DNA of 64,000 nt, taken from positions 6,045,001 through 6,109,000 of the forward strand of contig NC_079321.1 of assembly GCF_029931775.1 (NCBI RefSeq), read 5' to 3'. Positions 22,264-31,639 of this stretch are shown here, piece by piece. The DNA is from Euleptes europaea (taxonomy: Eukaryota > Chordata > Lepidosauria > Squamata > Sphaerodactylidae). How positions within the stretch are numbered: the stretch's first letter is position 1; each line of letters opens with the position of its first letter. A model generated the notes under the pieces. It saw nothing but the letters and a program-made list of their open reading frames with translations. It searched no databases and was not told the origin of the DNA. A program made the translations under genes and the position numbers.

Positions 22264-23636
22264 TCTTCCTCCTCGCTGGAAGAGGGGGATGGAGTGGTGG
22301 CATTCGGGGATCCGTCCGAATCAAAAGTAGTATTTGTAATCCGGGACCCCGTTGGGCCTGTAGAGGTGGAGATCACATCCTGGGGGCGCGCATGGAGAGC
22401 GGAGGGTGCGCCGGAACGTCGGCCCGGTGGCCCGCTCCTGCGGCGGGGCTGGTCCTCCGCGGCCGCCTTCTGCGGTTCGGTCGGGGCTTGGCGAGGAGGG
22501 TTTGGACGACCCGCACGAGAGGGGCATTGTGACGCAAAGTGTCCCTTCCCTCCACAGGTCAGGCAGACGCCGGTCTCAAAACGCTTACGGCGTTCAGCGG
22601 CCGAGGGACCCCCGCTCCCTCCCGGTCGGAAGTCTCGGCCCCGGTCACTCCGGGGTCTCGGGTCTCGTCCAACGCGTTGTTTGGACAAGGTCAGGAGTTG
22701 TTTGCGATTCTCGATGTCGGCAGCGTGGCGAACCCAACCTTCCACATCCGGGGGGTTCCCTTGCATAAAAGCCCAATGCTGGAGGTCCGGGTTGAGGCCC
22801 TCCCTGAAACACTGTACCAAAGTGGCCTCACTCCAGTCCAGGATTCGGCTGGCCAGTGATTGGAACTCACTTGCATACTGCGCCACCGACTTAGTCCCTT
22901 GGCGCAGTTGCATCAGGGAGGCTTTAGCCCGCTCACCCAGAGTCGGGTCCTCGAAGCGGTTTCGGAGTGCTACCATAAACTCATCCAGGGTTCGCAGCAC
23001 CGGCGAGCGGAGTTCATACTGCAACACCATCCAGGCGGCCGCCTCCCCTTGCAGTAGGGAAGCCACGTACTGCACCCGGGACTCCTCGGAAGTGAAGGTG
23101 CGGCCCTGTTCCCGCATAAAAATGTCCACTTGGACCATGAAAAAGGTCAACTGGTCTCCGGAACCGTCATAGGTGACTTTCAGGTCCCGACGGGACGGGA
23201 GGCTAGGAGGCGCGGGGGGGGCTGCCGGTGTACCGTCCGGGGGGTTGCCGGCAGGCGGTTGCACCCTCAAGGCGTCCAGGGCCGCGGCCATCTCCCCCAT
23301 CACCTGCCGCATGGTCTCCATCTGTTCCTGCATGGCTTGGCGATCCTCCAGCCACTGCCTGCGTTCCTCTTCCATCAGGGCCTCCTTGCGCGCCGGGTCC
23401 CCTTCAAGTCCCGTGCTGGGGAAGGCCAAACGGCGATCCTTCGCCGCGGTTCGGGAGAGAGACCAACCCTTGGGGGAGTCCAGCCAATTGTTAAAAAGTC
23501 CTCGGCCTTGGTCGGGGATGGGACCCCTAGGCTTCTTTGGCTTGGCACCCTCCTCCTTGGGATCCGGCTTCTCCGGTACCACCGGTCCGTCCGGTGCGTC
23601 AGGGGTAGTAGGGGTGTTTTCCTCATCGCCTGACAT
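22224..23636 (-). CDS. Gag of the Ty3/Gypsy element
   Basis: Structural polyprotein of 470 residues: an acidic Pro-rich N-terminus, a coiled region, a retrotransposon-gag domain in the middle, and one CCHC zinc knuckle (CLTCGGKGHFASQC) near residue 360. Its end overlaps the start of the pol frame by about 40 bp; overlapping gag and pol frames are usual in this family. Confidence 0.92.
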   Translation of the reverse strand: MSGDEENTPTTPDAPDGPVVPEKPDPKEEGAKPKKPRGPIPDQGRGLFNNWLDSPKGWSLSRTAAKDRRLAFPSTGLEGDPARKEALMEEERRQWLEDRQAMQEQMETMRQVMGEMAAALDALRVQPPAGNPPDGTPAAPPAPPSLPSRRDLKVTYDGSGDQLTFFMVQVDIFMREQGRTFTSEESRVQYVASLLQGEAAAWMVLQYELRSPVLRTLDEFMVALRNRFEDPTLGERAKASLMQLRQGTKSVAQYASEFQSLASRILDWSEATLVQCFREGLNPDLQHWAFMQGNPPDVEGWVRHAADIENRKQLLTLSKQRVGRDPRPRSDRGRDFRPGGSGGPSAAERRKRFETGVCLTCGGKGHFASQCPSRAGRPNPPRQAPTEPQKAAAEDQPRRRSGPPGRRSGAPSALHARPQDVISTSTGPTGSRITNTTFDSDGSPNATTPSPSSSEEEEWEQPAKNAVGLL

Positions 23637-24514
23637 TCTGTCCCAAAAGGTACAGCAGCAGTTCGAGAGGCAAGGACTTGCAACTTAATGTGAGAGATCC
23701 CCTCTCTCTGAGTTTACTTCTCCAAATCAAATGTTCAGACGTTGATAAAGAAACAAAGGATTTATTGAAGACATCAGGAGATGAGACAGGCACAGATAGC
23801 AAGTTGCAAGTGAGGGGCTAATCGGGTTTACAGAATATATTGACTCCAGGGCACTGGGGCACTGGGGTTCATACTATTGTTATGGGAAGTTACAAGCTTG
23901 GCATAATACAAAACATCAGACGAGTCCCAGGAAGTCTGGTGAAGCTATCACACTTCCAAGGCCGCATCGGCCTGAGGGAGTACTGACAGGAAGAACAGCG
24001 GGGGGGAAGATACATGGGGCAATCAGGCCTGGCGCCTGAGACCAGAAGGTGTGAACTGCTTTTACGAGTTCACTGATAGCAGGTGATGGGAAGCAGAGAC
24101 ACATACACAGAGACCCTCACACTGCACCTTTTTATTGAACTTTTTCCATTCACCACCATCCTAGAGATGATTTTGTGTATGTGTGTTACAACTGTATGAA
24201 TGGTTCTTTTTGTATATTTATGAAGTGCGTATTGTATTAGACACGGTAGCATATAAATATTTGTTTGCACTTATAAGTATTCTTCGCTCCTGTACTGAAC
24301 CTCCAGGTGGCAGCTGGAGATCTCCTGGAATTACAACTGAGCTCCGGGTGACGGAGATCAGTTTCCCCTGGAGAAAATGGCTGCTTTGGAAGGTGGACTC
24401 TGTGGCATGGTACCCCACTGAAGTCCCTGCCCTCCCCAAACCACATCCTCCTCAGGCTCCATCCCCCCCCCCCAAATCTCCAGGTATTTCCCCACTTGGA
24501 GCTGGCAACCCTAC

Positions 24515-24625
24515 ACAACCCTCCAAAGCAGCCATTTTCTCCAGTAGAACTAATCTTGGTTGTCTGGAAATCAATTGTAATAGCGGGAGATTTCCGGGCA
24601 CCACCTGGAGACTGGCAACCCTGGA
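24515..24625 (-). mobile_element. MITE family A fragment
   Basis: Inverted, ending GGAGACTGGCAACCCTGG. Confidence 0.75.
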
Positions 24626-24819
24626 CTTTAAGCTGTTTATTTATTTTAAACATTTTAATGCCACCTTTCCACCCGCTTGGGGTCCACAAGGCAGCTAACA
24701 TTAAAAACATTAAAACATTTGAGTAATTAAAAGTACAGTTAAAATGATAAAATAATTCAATTGAAACACATAAACAACACTAGGAGGACCAGTAACTATT
24801 ATTGGGGTATTCCAGACTG

Positions 24820-25095
24820 AAGTTCCTCAATGCTATTCCTCAGTGGAACAGACTTCCTCGGGAGGTGGTGAGCTCTCCTTCCCAGGAGGTTTTAAAGCAG
24901 AGGCTAGATGGCCATCTGTCAGCAATGCTGATTCCATGACCTTAGGCAGATGATGAGAGGGAGGGCATTTTTGGCCATCTTCTGGGCATGGAGTAGGGAT
25001 CACTGGGGGTGTGGCGGGGAGGTAGTTGTGAATTTCCTGCGTTGTGCAGGGGGTTGGACTAGATGACCCTGGTGGTCCCTTCCAACTCTATGATT
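24820..25095 (+). mobile_element. CR1-like LINE 3' end
   Basis: Ends with GGGGGTTGGACTAGATGACC and CTTCCAACTCTATGATTTTA, the CR1 3' terminus. It follows a LINE 3' fragment at about 24630-24780. Confidence 0.8.
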
Positions 25096-25454
25096 TTATG
25101 AAAACAAAAAAAATTCCTCACCTGCTGGCGAAAGATACCAATAGAGCGAGGCAGACAGATCTCCCTGGGGAGGGGAGTTCCAAAGTTCTGGAGCCATGAC
25201 CAAGAAGGCCCTTTCTCAGGTCACTGCCAGTCTAGCTTCAGACTTATAAAACTCTATCAGACAGTTGTATTTAAAAGAAAACTAGTTTTGTCCAACTAGT
25301 TTTGTCCATTTCCCCATATCTATATATGTTGGTGAGGAGACTTAAGAATAGGGTTGCCAGCACCATGTTTGCAAATTCCTGGAGATTTCGGGGGGGGGGG
25401 GGAGTCTATGGAGGGTGGGGTTTGGGTTGGGGAAGGACCTCAGCAGTATATCAA

Positions 25455-25985
25455 TGCTTAAGGCTGTTTAGCTTGGAAAGAAGGCAGTTAAGGGGAGACA
25501 TGATAGAGGTCTATAAAATGATGCAAGGTATGGAGAGAGTGGACAGGGAGAAGCTTTTCTCCCTCTCTCATAATACTAGAACGCGGGGTCATCTGCTGAG
25601 GCTGGAGGGCGAGAGATCCAAAACGGGGGGAAAGTATTTCTTCACACAGTGCATAGTTAAATTGTGGAACTCCCTGCCCCAGGATGTGGTGATGGCTGCC
25701 TTGGAAGGCTTTAAAAGGGAGTGGACATATTCATGGAAGAGAGGGGTATTCATGACTACTAGTCACAATGGATACTAGTCATAATGCAGTCCTATTCTCT
25801 CCTGGATCAGAGGAGCATGCCAAATATATTAGGTGCTGTGGAACGCAGGCAGGATAAATGCTGCTGCAGTTGCCTTGTTTGGGGGCTTCCTAGAGGCACC
25901 TGGTTGGCCACTGTGTGAACAGACTGCTGGACTTGATGGACTTTGGTCTTATCCAGCAGGGCCTTTATTATGTTCTTATGGTCTT
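25455..25985 (+). mobile_element. CR1-like LINE, end of the RT frame plus 3'UTR
   Basis: Encodes FSLERRQLRGDMIEVYKMMQ ... NTRTRGHLLRL ... FTQCIVKLWNSLPQDVV, the C-terminal end of CR1-clade ORF2, followed by CAGACTGCTGGACTTGATGG. 5'-truncated. Confidence 0.85.
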
Positions 25986-26107
25986 GACACCACAGAGTCC
26001 ATCCTCCAAAGCAGCCCTTTTCTCCAGGGGAACTGTTCTCTGTCATCTGGAGATCAGTTGTAATTCTGGAAGCTCTCCAGGCCCCACCTGGAGGCTGGCA
26101 ACCCTAC
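25985..26107 (-). mobile_element. MITE family A fragment
   Basis: Inverted, ending GGAGGCTGGCAACCCTA. Confidence 0.75.
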
Positions 26108-26719
26108 TTAAGAAAGACAGCAGAGGAAACCTGGCCGAGACTACTTCTTTTCCACAGTTTTTGTTGCCATTTTCTTTTCCACATTATCTTTCCTCAGTCG
26201 GTTTGCATATCCTTGGCAAGTGCCGCTCCAATGCGTGGTGGGCGGCTGCGGTCCTTGTGGGGATTCCCTTCGACGTTCCTCTTTCCTTCGGCCCTCGGCA
26301 GCTGTGATCCTGTCCTCTCTCGTCTGCATCTCATAATTGCTTTACCAGACAAGTCAGAAGAAAACAGACCGTCCGTATTCTTGCAAGCAACGGTACTGAC
26401 TTGTAGGCAAGGGGGAAGAGAGAGAGGCATTTCCTTCCAAACCCTCTTCCCCTTTTCTAGTAACGGAGAGTGCAGGTTTTTTGTAAGACACACCAACCAA
26501 ATTCTCACATTAATTTTTGCTAACATAAAAAAAAATGACTCATTGGCATACAGCGGACACCGTTTCCGTATGTTCCTCCTCCTTCATTCCCTGGTGAGGC
26601 TGACATCAGATCTGTAAGATCTGACGAATCTTTGTTCCCACCATTTGAGGAAGCTCAACGATGGATGAGAACATGTCTGGTAAAAAAAAAATCACCACGT
26701 AGTAGCTCTTGCTCTTATC
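26108..26719. other. Intergenic, nothing recognised
   Basis: Overlapping open frames on both strands lack any known domain; no gene is supported. Confidence 0.45.
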
Positions 26720-26722
26720 CTT

Positions 26723-27092
26723 AGGGTTGCCAACCTCCAGGTACTAGCTGGAGAGCTCTGGGGATTACAATGGATCTCAAGCTGATGAAGATCAGTTCAC
26801 CTGGAGAAAATGGCCACTTTGGAAGGTGGAGTCTATGGCGTTGAAGTCCCTCCCCAAACCCCATCCTCCTCAGGCTCTGCCCCAAAAATCTCCAGGTGTT
26901 TCCCAACCCGGTCCTGGCAATCCTATTACAACTGATCTCCACACCAGAGAGATCCGTTCATCTGGAGAAAATGGCCGCTTTGGCAATTGGACTCTATGGC
27001 ATTGAAGTCCCTCCCCTCCCCAAACCCTGCCCTCCTCAGGCTCCGTCCTGAACATCTCCAGGTATTTCCCAGCCTGGTACTGGCAACCCTAC
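26723..27092 (+). mobile_element. Two MITE family A copies, head to tail
   Basis: The first runs from TAGGGTTGCCAACCTCCAGG to TCCTGGCAATCCTA (26723 to about 26925). The second, lacking its start, ends TACTGGCAACCCTA at 27092. Confidence 0.8.
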
Positions 27093-27154
27093 TTATCCTA
27101 TTGAGGTTTAGTGCATTTTTAATCTTACCCTTCTTTCAAGTAGCCCAAGGTTCC

Positions 27155-27395
27155 CCTCCTCAGTTTTATCCTCACAACCACTCTGTAAGTTAGGCAGAGA
27201 AAGAATGACTGGCTATGGTCACCCAGTAAACCCCACGGTTCTCCTCTTCTCTGCTTTTATCTTCACAACAACCTTATGAGGAAGGTTAGGCTGAGAGAGA
27301 CTCTAAGGTCTCCCAGTGAGATTAATGGTAGAGAGAAGCTTGGAATCTTGGGTTTTCCAGATGGTAGTTTCATACTCTAACCACTACACCGCCTC
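27155..27395 (-). repeat. tRNA-type SINE, diverged
   Basis: Reversed SINE body (CTTCACAACAACCTTATGAG, GTCTCCCAGTGAG) ending in the head complement ACTCTAACCACTACACCGCC. Confidence 0.7.
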
Positions 27396-27515
27396 TTAGT
27401 AAATGGTTTAGGACTTGCTCTTGTTTTGCGTTACATCCAGTTCCGTGAGCTGGAGAGACGCCCAGGCAGGCAGGATGATCCCTCCGGTGGAGGTAGGGTT
27501 GCCAACCTCCAGGTA

Positions 27516-28136
27516 TTTTGCAAAACAAAGGAACAGTACCCAAATATAGCAATGTACACAAATTGTATTTATATATAAACAAAAGTGCTATACAAATAGG
27601 CACAATAGTGAAAACATGAAAAGACAAACAAACAACAAACACCTACAGGCAAGGGAAATATGTCATCAGGGACACTGGCAAGTGTAACGCTGGTGCCTCA
27701 ATCCTAACAGCTGGTACAAACTCTCAGTACAGCAATGCAAAATAAAATAAGCATCAGCAGAAATATCATGTAAATACATGAAAGAGCGTAAATACAAATT
27801 CCTCTGGCACAATAGCAACAACGCAAGAAAAGGTTTTTTGGCGTGGGATTCGAGGCACGGAATTCGAGGCACGTGTTGTCTAGATCGTTTTGACACGTTT
27901 CGCCGTGGGCTTCTTCAGCCTAAGGTAGGTGTCGATAATAATATAACAAAATGACAAAATACTATAGGACCAACCATAAAATATTAGACTGATAATATTT
28001 TGTTTTCACTATTGTGCCTATTTGTATAGCACTTTTGTTTATATATTAATACAATTTGTGTACATTGCGATATTTGGGTACTGTTTCTTTGTTTTGCAAA
28101 TTCCCACAGTACCTAGCCTTTTTTTCTTTTTTGTTG
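27516..28136 (+). mobile_element. Penelope-like foldback element with a hammerhead-like core
   Basis: Inverted arms of about 100 bp (27516-27610 and about 28005-28100), with a 36-bp T-rich tail (28101-28136) at the right end only. The target duplication AACCTCCAGGTA is at 27504-27515 and 28137-28148. The left unit is longer than the right, as in truncated PLE copies. Confidence 0.7.
27892..27918 (-). ncRNA. Hammerhead-ribozyme-like motif
   Basis: Minus strand: CTGAAGA, a GCC-CAC-GGC stem, GAAAC, then GTGTC. The core matches CUGANGA ... GAAA, and a minimal stem III (AC..GU) precedes the C expected at the cleavage site. Same layout as 5306-5338 although the flanking element differs. Stem I is not evident. 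Confidence 0.5.
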
Positions 28137-28265
28137 AACCTCCAGGTACTAGCTGGAGATTTCCTGCTATTACAACTGATCTCCAGCCGGCCGATAGAGA
28201 TCAGTTCACCTGGAGAAAATGGCTGCTTTGGCAATTGGACTCTATGACATTGAAGTTCCAGATCT

Positions 28266-28930
28266 TGGTCTAGCGCTTCAAACATTACACCATACCAGCT
28301 GTCTTGTGCTATAGATCACTTGGAGAAGGAAAGAATAGCAAAAATCCGGACGCCTGCCTCCCAATAGGTATAATTAGGCAGCCCAGCCTAGAAATTCTTG
28401 AGCATTTATAAGGAACTTATGGCTGTTGATAAAACCCAGGATTAGCACAGAGTATACCCAGATTCCTCTCTTTCTCCCATGGAGAATAATGTAAAGAATT
28501 TTTAAGTGTTTTTTGTTATTCCAGTTAACAAGAGCTACTAGAAAAATGAAGCCTTTTTTACATTAAACGCAACACAAAAATATGTAAACCATGGCAGGAG
28601 ACATTATAAAATGGACTGGATTCCATTTTAAAACGTTTCTGTTTTTATACTGTCTGTCGTGGTTTGTGCCTTAAGGCAGCAAGAACCAGACAATTTTCCA
28701 ATACCTGTGAATACAACATTCTGCCAGAAGAGAAGGCTGACTCTTTTACTGAATTATGGATCTCTTTGAAAAGAGGGATTGGCATGGCAAAGATAGCAAA
28801 TGAAGCAGAAACGAGTAACAAAAATTGTTGGAACCACTAAGAATAGTCAACATACAATTCAAATGATGGACGTCCAGCCCACCATCTGGCATAAAGTTGA
28901 AATGTCTTCCTCAGTGGGGGCCTTCTTTCA
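28266..28930. other. Intergenic, nothing recognised
   Basis: Unique AT-rich sequence; no supported feature. Confidence 0.45.
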
Positions 28931-28934
28931 CCCA

Positions 28935-29575
28935 GTAAGGTAAAGTGTACCATCAAGTCTAAACTGACCCCTTGGTTACCCTCTGAAGTTCCACCTCATG
29001 GAGTTTTAAAGGAAAGAGATGAGCAGAGATGGTTTGCTTTTCCTTCCTTTACATAGCAGCCCTAGCCTTCCTTGATGGTCTCCCATTGCCTCCCTTTGCA
29101 TAGCAGCCCTAGTCTTCCTTGACGGTCTCCCATCGCCTCCCTTTGCATAGCAGCCCTAGCCTTCCTTGGCGGTCTCCCATCGCCTCCCTTTGCATAGCAG
29201 CCCTAGTCTTCCTTGATGGTCTCCCATTGCCTCCCTCTGCGTAGCATCCCCAGTCTTTCTTGGTGGTCTCCCATCCAAGTTTCCCATTGCCTCCCTCTGC
29301 ATAGCAGCCCGTCTTTCTTGAGGGTCTCTCATTGCATCCCTCTGCATAGCAGCCCCAGTCTTCCTTGGTGGTCTCCCATCCAAGTCTCCCATTGCCTCCC
29401 TCTGCATAGCAGCCCATCTTCCTTGAAGGTCTCTAATTGCGTCCCTCTGCATAGCAGCCCGTCTTCCTTGAAGGTCTCCCATGGCCTCCCTCTGCATAGC
29501 AACCCGTCTTCCCATCCAAGTACTGATCCTTCTTAGCCTCTGAGCTCTGACAAGATAGAGCTAGTCTGCACTATT
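28935..29575 (-). repeat. 5S-rRNA-derived SINE, internally expanded
   Basis: The inverted body begins at about 28935 (ACCATCAAGTC) and the diverged 5S-head complement lies at 29510-29560 (CCCATCCAAGTACTGATCC, TCTGACAAGATAGAGC). Between them the body is amplified into a minisatellite. Confidence 0.75.
29050..29515. repeat. Minisatellite of about ten 45-60 bp units
   Basis: Each unit reads CTCTGCATAGCAGCCC, GTCTTCCTTG, GGTCTCCCATTGCCTCC with small changes. Units 5 and 7 carry an extra CCATCCAAGT. The unit equals part of the 5S-SINE body. Confidence 0.9.
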
Positions 29576-30024
29576 AGGGCTGCTGCTCTTTCACTGCTTA
29601 GGCCCAGAGAGACATAGGGAGAAATCATAAGTCTCACTGCAAAAGTAAGTTGCCCCTGAGTGCTTGCAGAGTACAACTGTCCTGCGGTTGCTGCGCTTCC
29701 GAGTAGTTCTGAAATAAGCTCTTCCTGCCTCAGAGTGCCCCCAACTGGCTGCTTCCTCCTGGCATACAGGGACGCGTAAAGGAGGAGCATGTGAGAATTT
29801 AGCAGGCGTGTTCCAGTGAAGACTGGCTTCTTCCTTCTGCAGGACTGCCTGGTGAGGACCACCATGAAAGACAAGGACCACCACAGACTAGTTTCCAACA
29901 GCATGTGTATCTTTAATGGAACAGTATTGCAAATACTCATTTTATTTCACACACACCCCCACTCAAGATTAGACTGGTCAATATTCAAAATCTACCTGTT
30001 TACTACAAGGTCTACAGTCCAAGA

Positions 30025-30030
30025 TTTATT
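30025..30030 (-). terminator. ACTR2: Candidate distal poly(A) signal for ACTR2
   Basis: AATAAA on the minus strand, about 1.44 kb past the stop codon. Position only; usage unknown. Confidence 0.3.
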
Positions 30031-30916
30031 GTTTTTTTAACTGCTACAAATATTGGTTATTCTTCATAACCTACTGACAGTTCTTATATAAATATCTGGG
30101 TGATTTTAAATAAATTTAACAGTTATACAAAAAATCAATTAGCAATTTTTCTTGGCACTGTGTTTGTTTGAAATTTAATACAATTCTACTTTTTTTTGTA
30201 ATATTGTACCAGTAATTAGAATATTCACAGACTTTTCTTGAACATATTATTTTTTCAATAGAATATATGCAGGGGATCCAGTCCCAGATGACATAATTAA
30301 CGTTTCCCACTTAAAAAAAGAAGAAAAAACACCGTTAAGCCCGATGGTATTGAAAAAGATATCGTCGTACCAAAACAAGAAGAGGAAAAAAAAAAAGGTA
30401 AAGGAAATAAACCGCATGCATCCCGTAAGGGGAAAAGCTATCTAGAGCCAAGCCATAGCCGCTAGAAATGCATCTGACAAAAAAACACAAGAGTTTCAGG
30501 TCATTATTTTTGCCACTGGGGCCACTACTCTTTTAGGGAAACTTTTAAAGCTGTTCGTTGTTTCCCTCTGCTTTCTTGCCCAATTTAGGCACTAGAAGTC
30601 AGTTTCTGCATTACTTAATTTCAGAAGCCCTGCGTTTGTCCTCACAGGTCTGTTCTATCTGTGGAGGCACTTCCCTCTGGCAGAAGGAGCCACCCTCTGA
30701 CGGAAAAGGCTCAGGAAAGCCCCTTTCCGACGGAGGATAGTTCCTCCACACGTAAAACCGATCCACGGGTTCCAATCACTTATGCCCACAGAATCCAAAG
30801 TATTCTGGGAGAGTATTAAAAATTGGTTATAAGCTTTGCCTGTTTGCACAGTGTGTAACCAAGGTATGATACAACCCACACTCCAGGGAACAGTATAAAA
30901 TGATGGTAGATTATCT

Positions 30917-31130
30917 GGCAGCAAAGCAAAAGTTCTCTCGTGAAAAACGGTGGCAGGTACGTGGAAGCAAAGCAAAAATTCTCTCGTAAAAACGATGGCA
31001 GGTACCTGGTAGTGAAACAAAAGTTCTCTTGTGAAAAAAGATGTCAGGTACCTGGTAGCAAAGCAAAAATTCTCTGTGAATAATGATGGCAGGTACCTGG
31101 TAGCAAAGCAAAAATTCTCTCCTGCTAAAG
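30917..31130. repeat. Tandem repeat, about five units of 45 bp
   Basis: Units read GGCAGGTACCTGGTAGC, AAAGCAAAAATTCTCT, CGTGAAAAACGAT with substitutions. Confidence 0.9.
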
Positions 31131-31248
31131 GGATTCCCACCCGCGGTGAGGTACACACAAAAGCTGATAAGGGGGTACTGTAAGGATGTGAACATAAGCC
31201 TACAGCAATTAACCCAGCAACGGAAAAGCCAGCCTCACCCGCTCTGGC

Positions 31249-31254
31249 TTTATT
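31249..31254 (-). terminator. ACTR2: Candidate proximal poly(A) signal for ACTR2
   Basis: AATAAA on the minus strand, about 215 bp past the stop codon. Confidence 0.35.
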
Positions 31255-31468
31255 TGCGGAGAAAGTGGTCCAATTAAGCCATCAAAACACAGCCACATAA
31301 TCCAATACCCAAACAGAAGGGGGGGAAAGTAACAAAACCAAAACCTGGCCTTCGGGTCAAAGGGGCACAGACAGGCCTTTCCCGTTCATGTAAAATTGAA
31401 GGAGTTCAAAGACTGTCGGTGGAAGGAATGTGAGCTTCCGGGCCTGGACGGGAGGACGTTCCCCACGC

Positions 31469-31639
31469 TTATCGAACCGTCACGCCCAGTTTCTCCAGGA
31501 CACGCACGCCCTTCTCCTGGTATTCCTGCCGGGTCATCCAGAAGTTGTCTTTGTCTTTCATGATGTCTGCCAGAACGGCACCCCCCAGGAACACCATGTG
31601 CTTCCGACGGGGCGGATCTTCTATGCGAATTTTGAATTT
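31469..31639 (-). CDS. ACTR2: ACTR2 exon 9 with stop
   Basis: Residues 339-394, [20 protein letters not shown] ... [17 protein letters not shown], then TAA at 31471-31469. Acceptor CCTGTAAG. Confidence 0.97.

Larger units (their letters stand above)
18276..24121 (-). mobile_element. Ty3/Gypsy chromovirus, apparently whole and young
   Basis: LTR retrotransposon on the minus strand. The two LTRs (about 18276-18713 and 23691-24121) look essentially identical by eye, so insertion was recent. gag lies at 22224-23636 and pol at 18778-22263. I see no breaks in either reading frame. It sits inside the right arm of foldback element 17889-24297. A chromodomain at the end of pol places it with chromoviruses. 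Confidence 0.92.
17889..24297 (-). mobile_element. Penelope-like foldback element, split by a Gypsy insertion
   Basis: A 46-bp tail (17889-17934) on the left only, left arm 17935 to about 18187, a 15-base loop, then the right arm at about 18203-18279 continuing at 24122-24297 after the LTR element. The target duplication AACCTCCAGGTGGC is at 17875-17888 and 24298-24311. Without the LTR element it would be about 570 bp with arms of about 250 bp. Confidence 0.7.
17866..24513 (+). mobile_element. MITE family A carrying nested insertions
   Basis: The MITE begins at 17866 (TAGGGTTGCCAACCTCC), is broken after 17888 and resumes at 24298 with the duplicated AACCTCCAGGTGGC, ending at GGCAACCCTA (24513). 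Between lies a foldback element that itself contains a Ty3/Gypsy element. Confidence 0.8.
27494..28262 (+). mobile_element. MITE family A split by a foldback element
   Basis: Starts TAGGGTTGCCAACCTCCAGG, is broken after 27515, resumes at 28137 with AACCTCCAGGTA and runs to CTATGACATTGAAGTTCCAG. Confidence 0.8.
29576..31468 (-). other. ACTR2: Putative ACTR2 3'UTR and downstream flank
   Basis: Follows the ACTR2 stop. It contains two AATAAA candidates and a tandem repeat at 30917-31130. No other gene is supported. How far the UTR extends cannot be set from sequence. Confidence 0.4.

Noticed and set aside
22132-23172. 346-codon plus-strand open frame
   Set aside because: It lies antisense to the gag frame of the Gypsy element and has no domain; a shadow of GC-rich coding sequence.
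26108-26617. Two overlapping frames of 110-134 codons
   Set aside because: No domain, no partner exon and flanking MITEs; not supported as a gene.
29109-29515. Minus-strand frames with repeated MQREAMGD-like units
   Set aside because: They only reflect the minisatellite, whose unit length happens to keep the frame open.
29050-31130. CRISPR-like array (regular repeats)
   Set aside because: Eukaryotic tandem repeats without unique spacers; explained as minisatellites.
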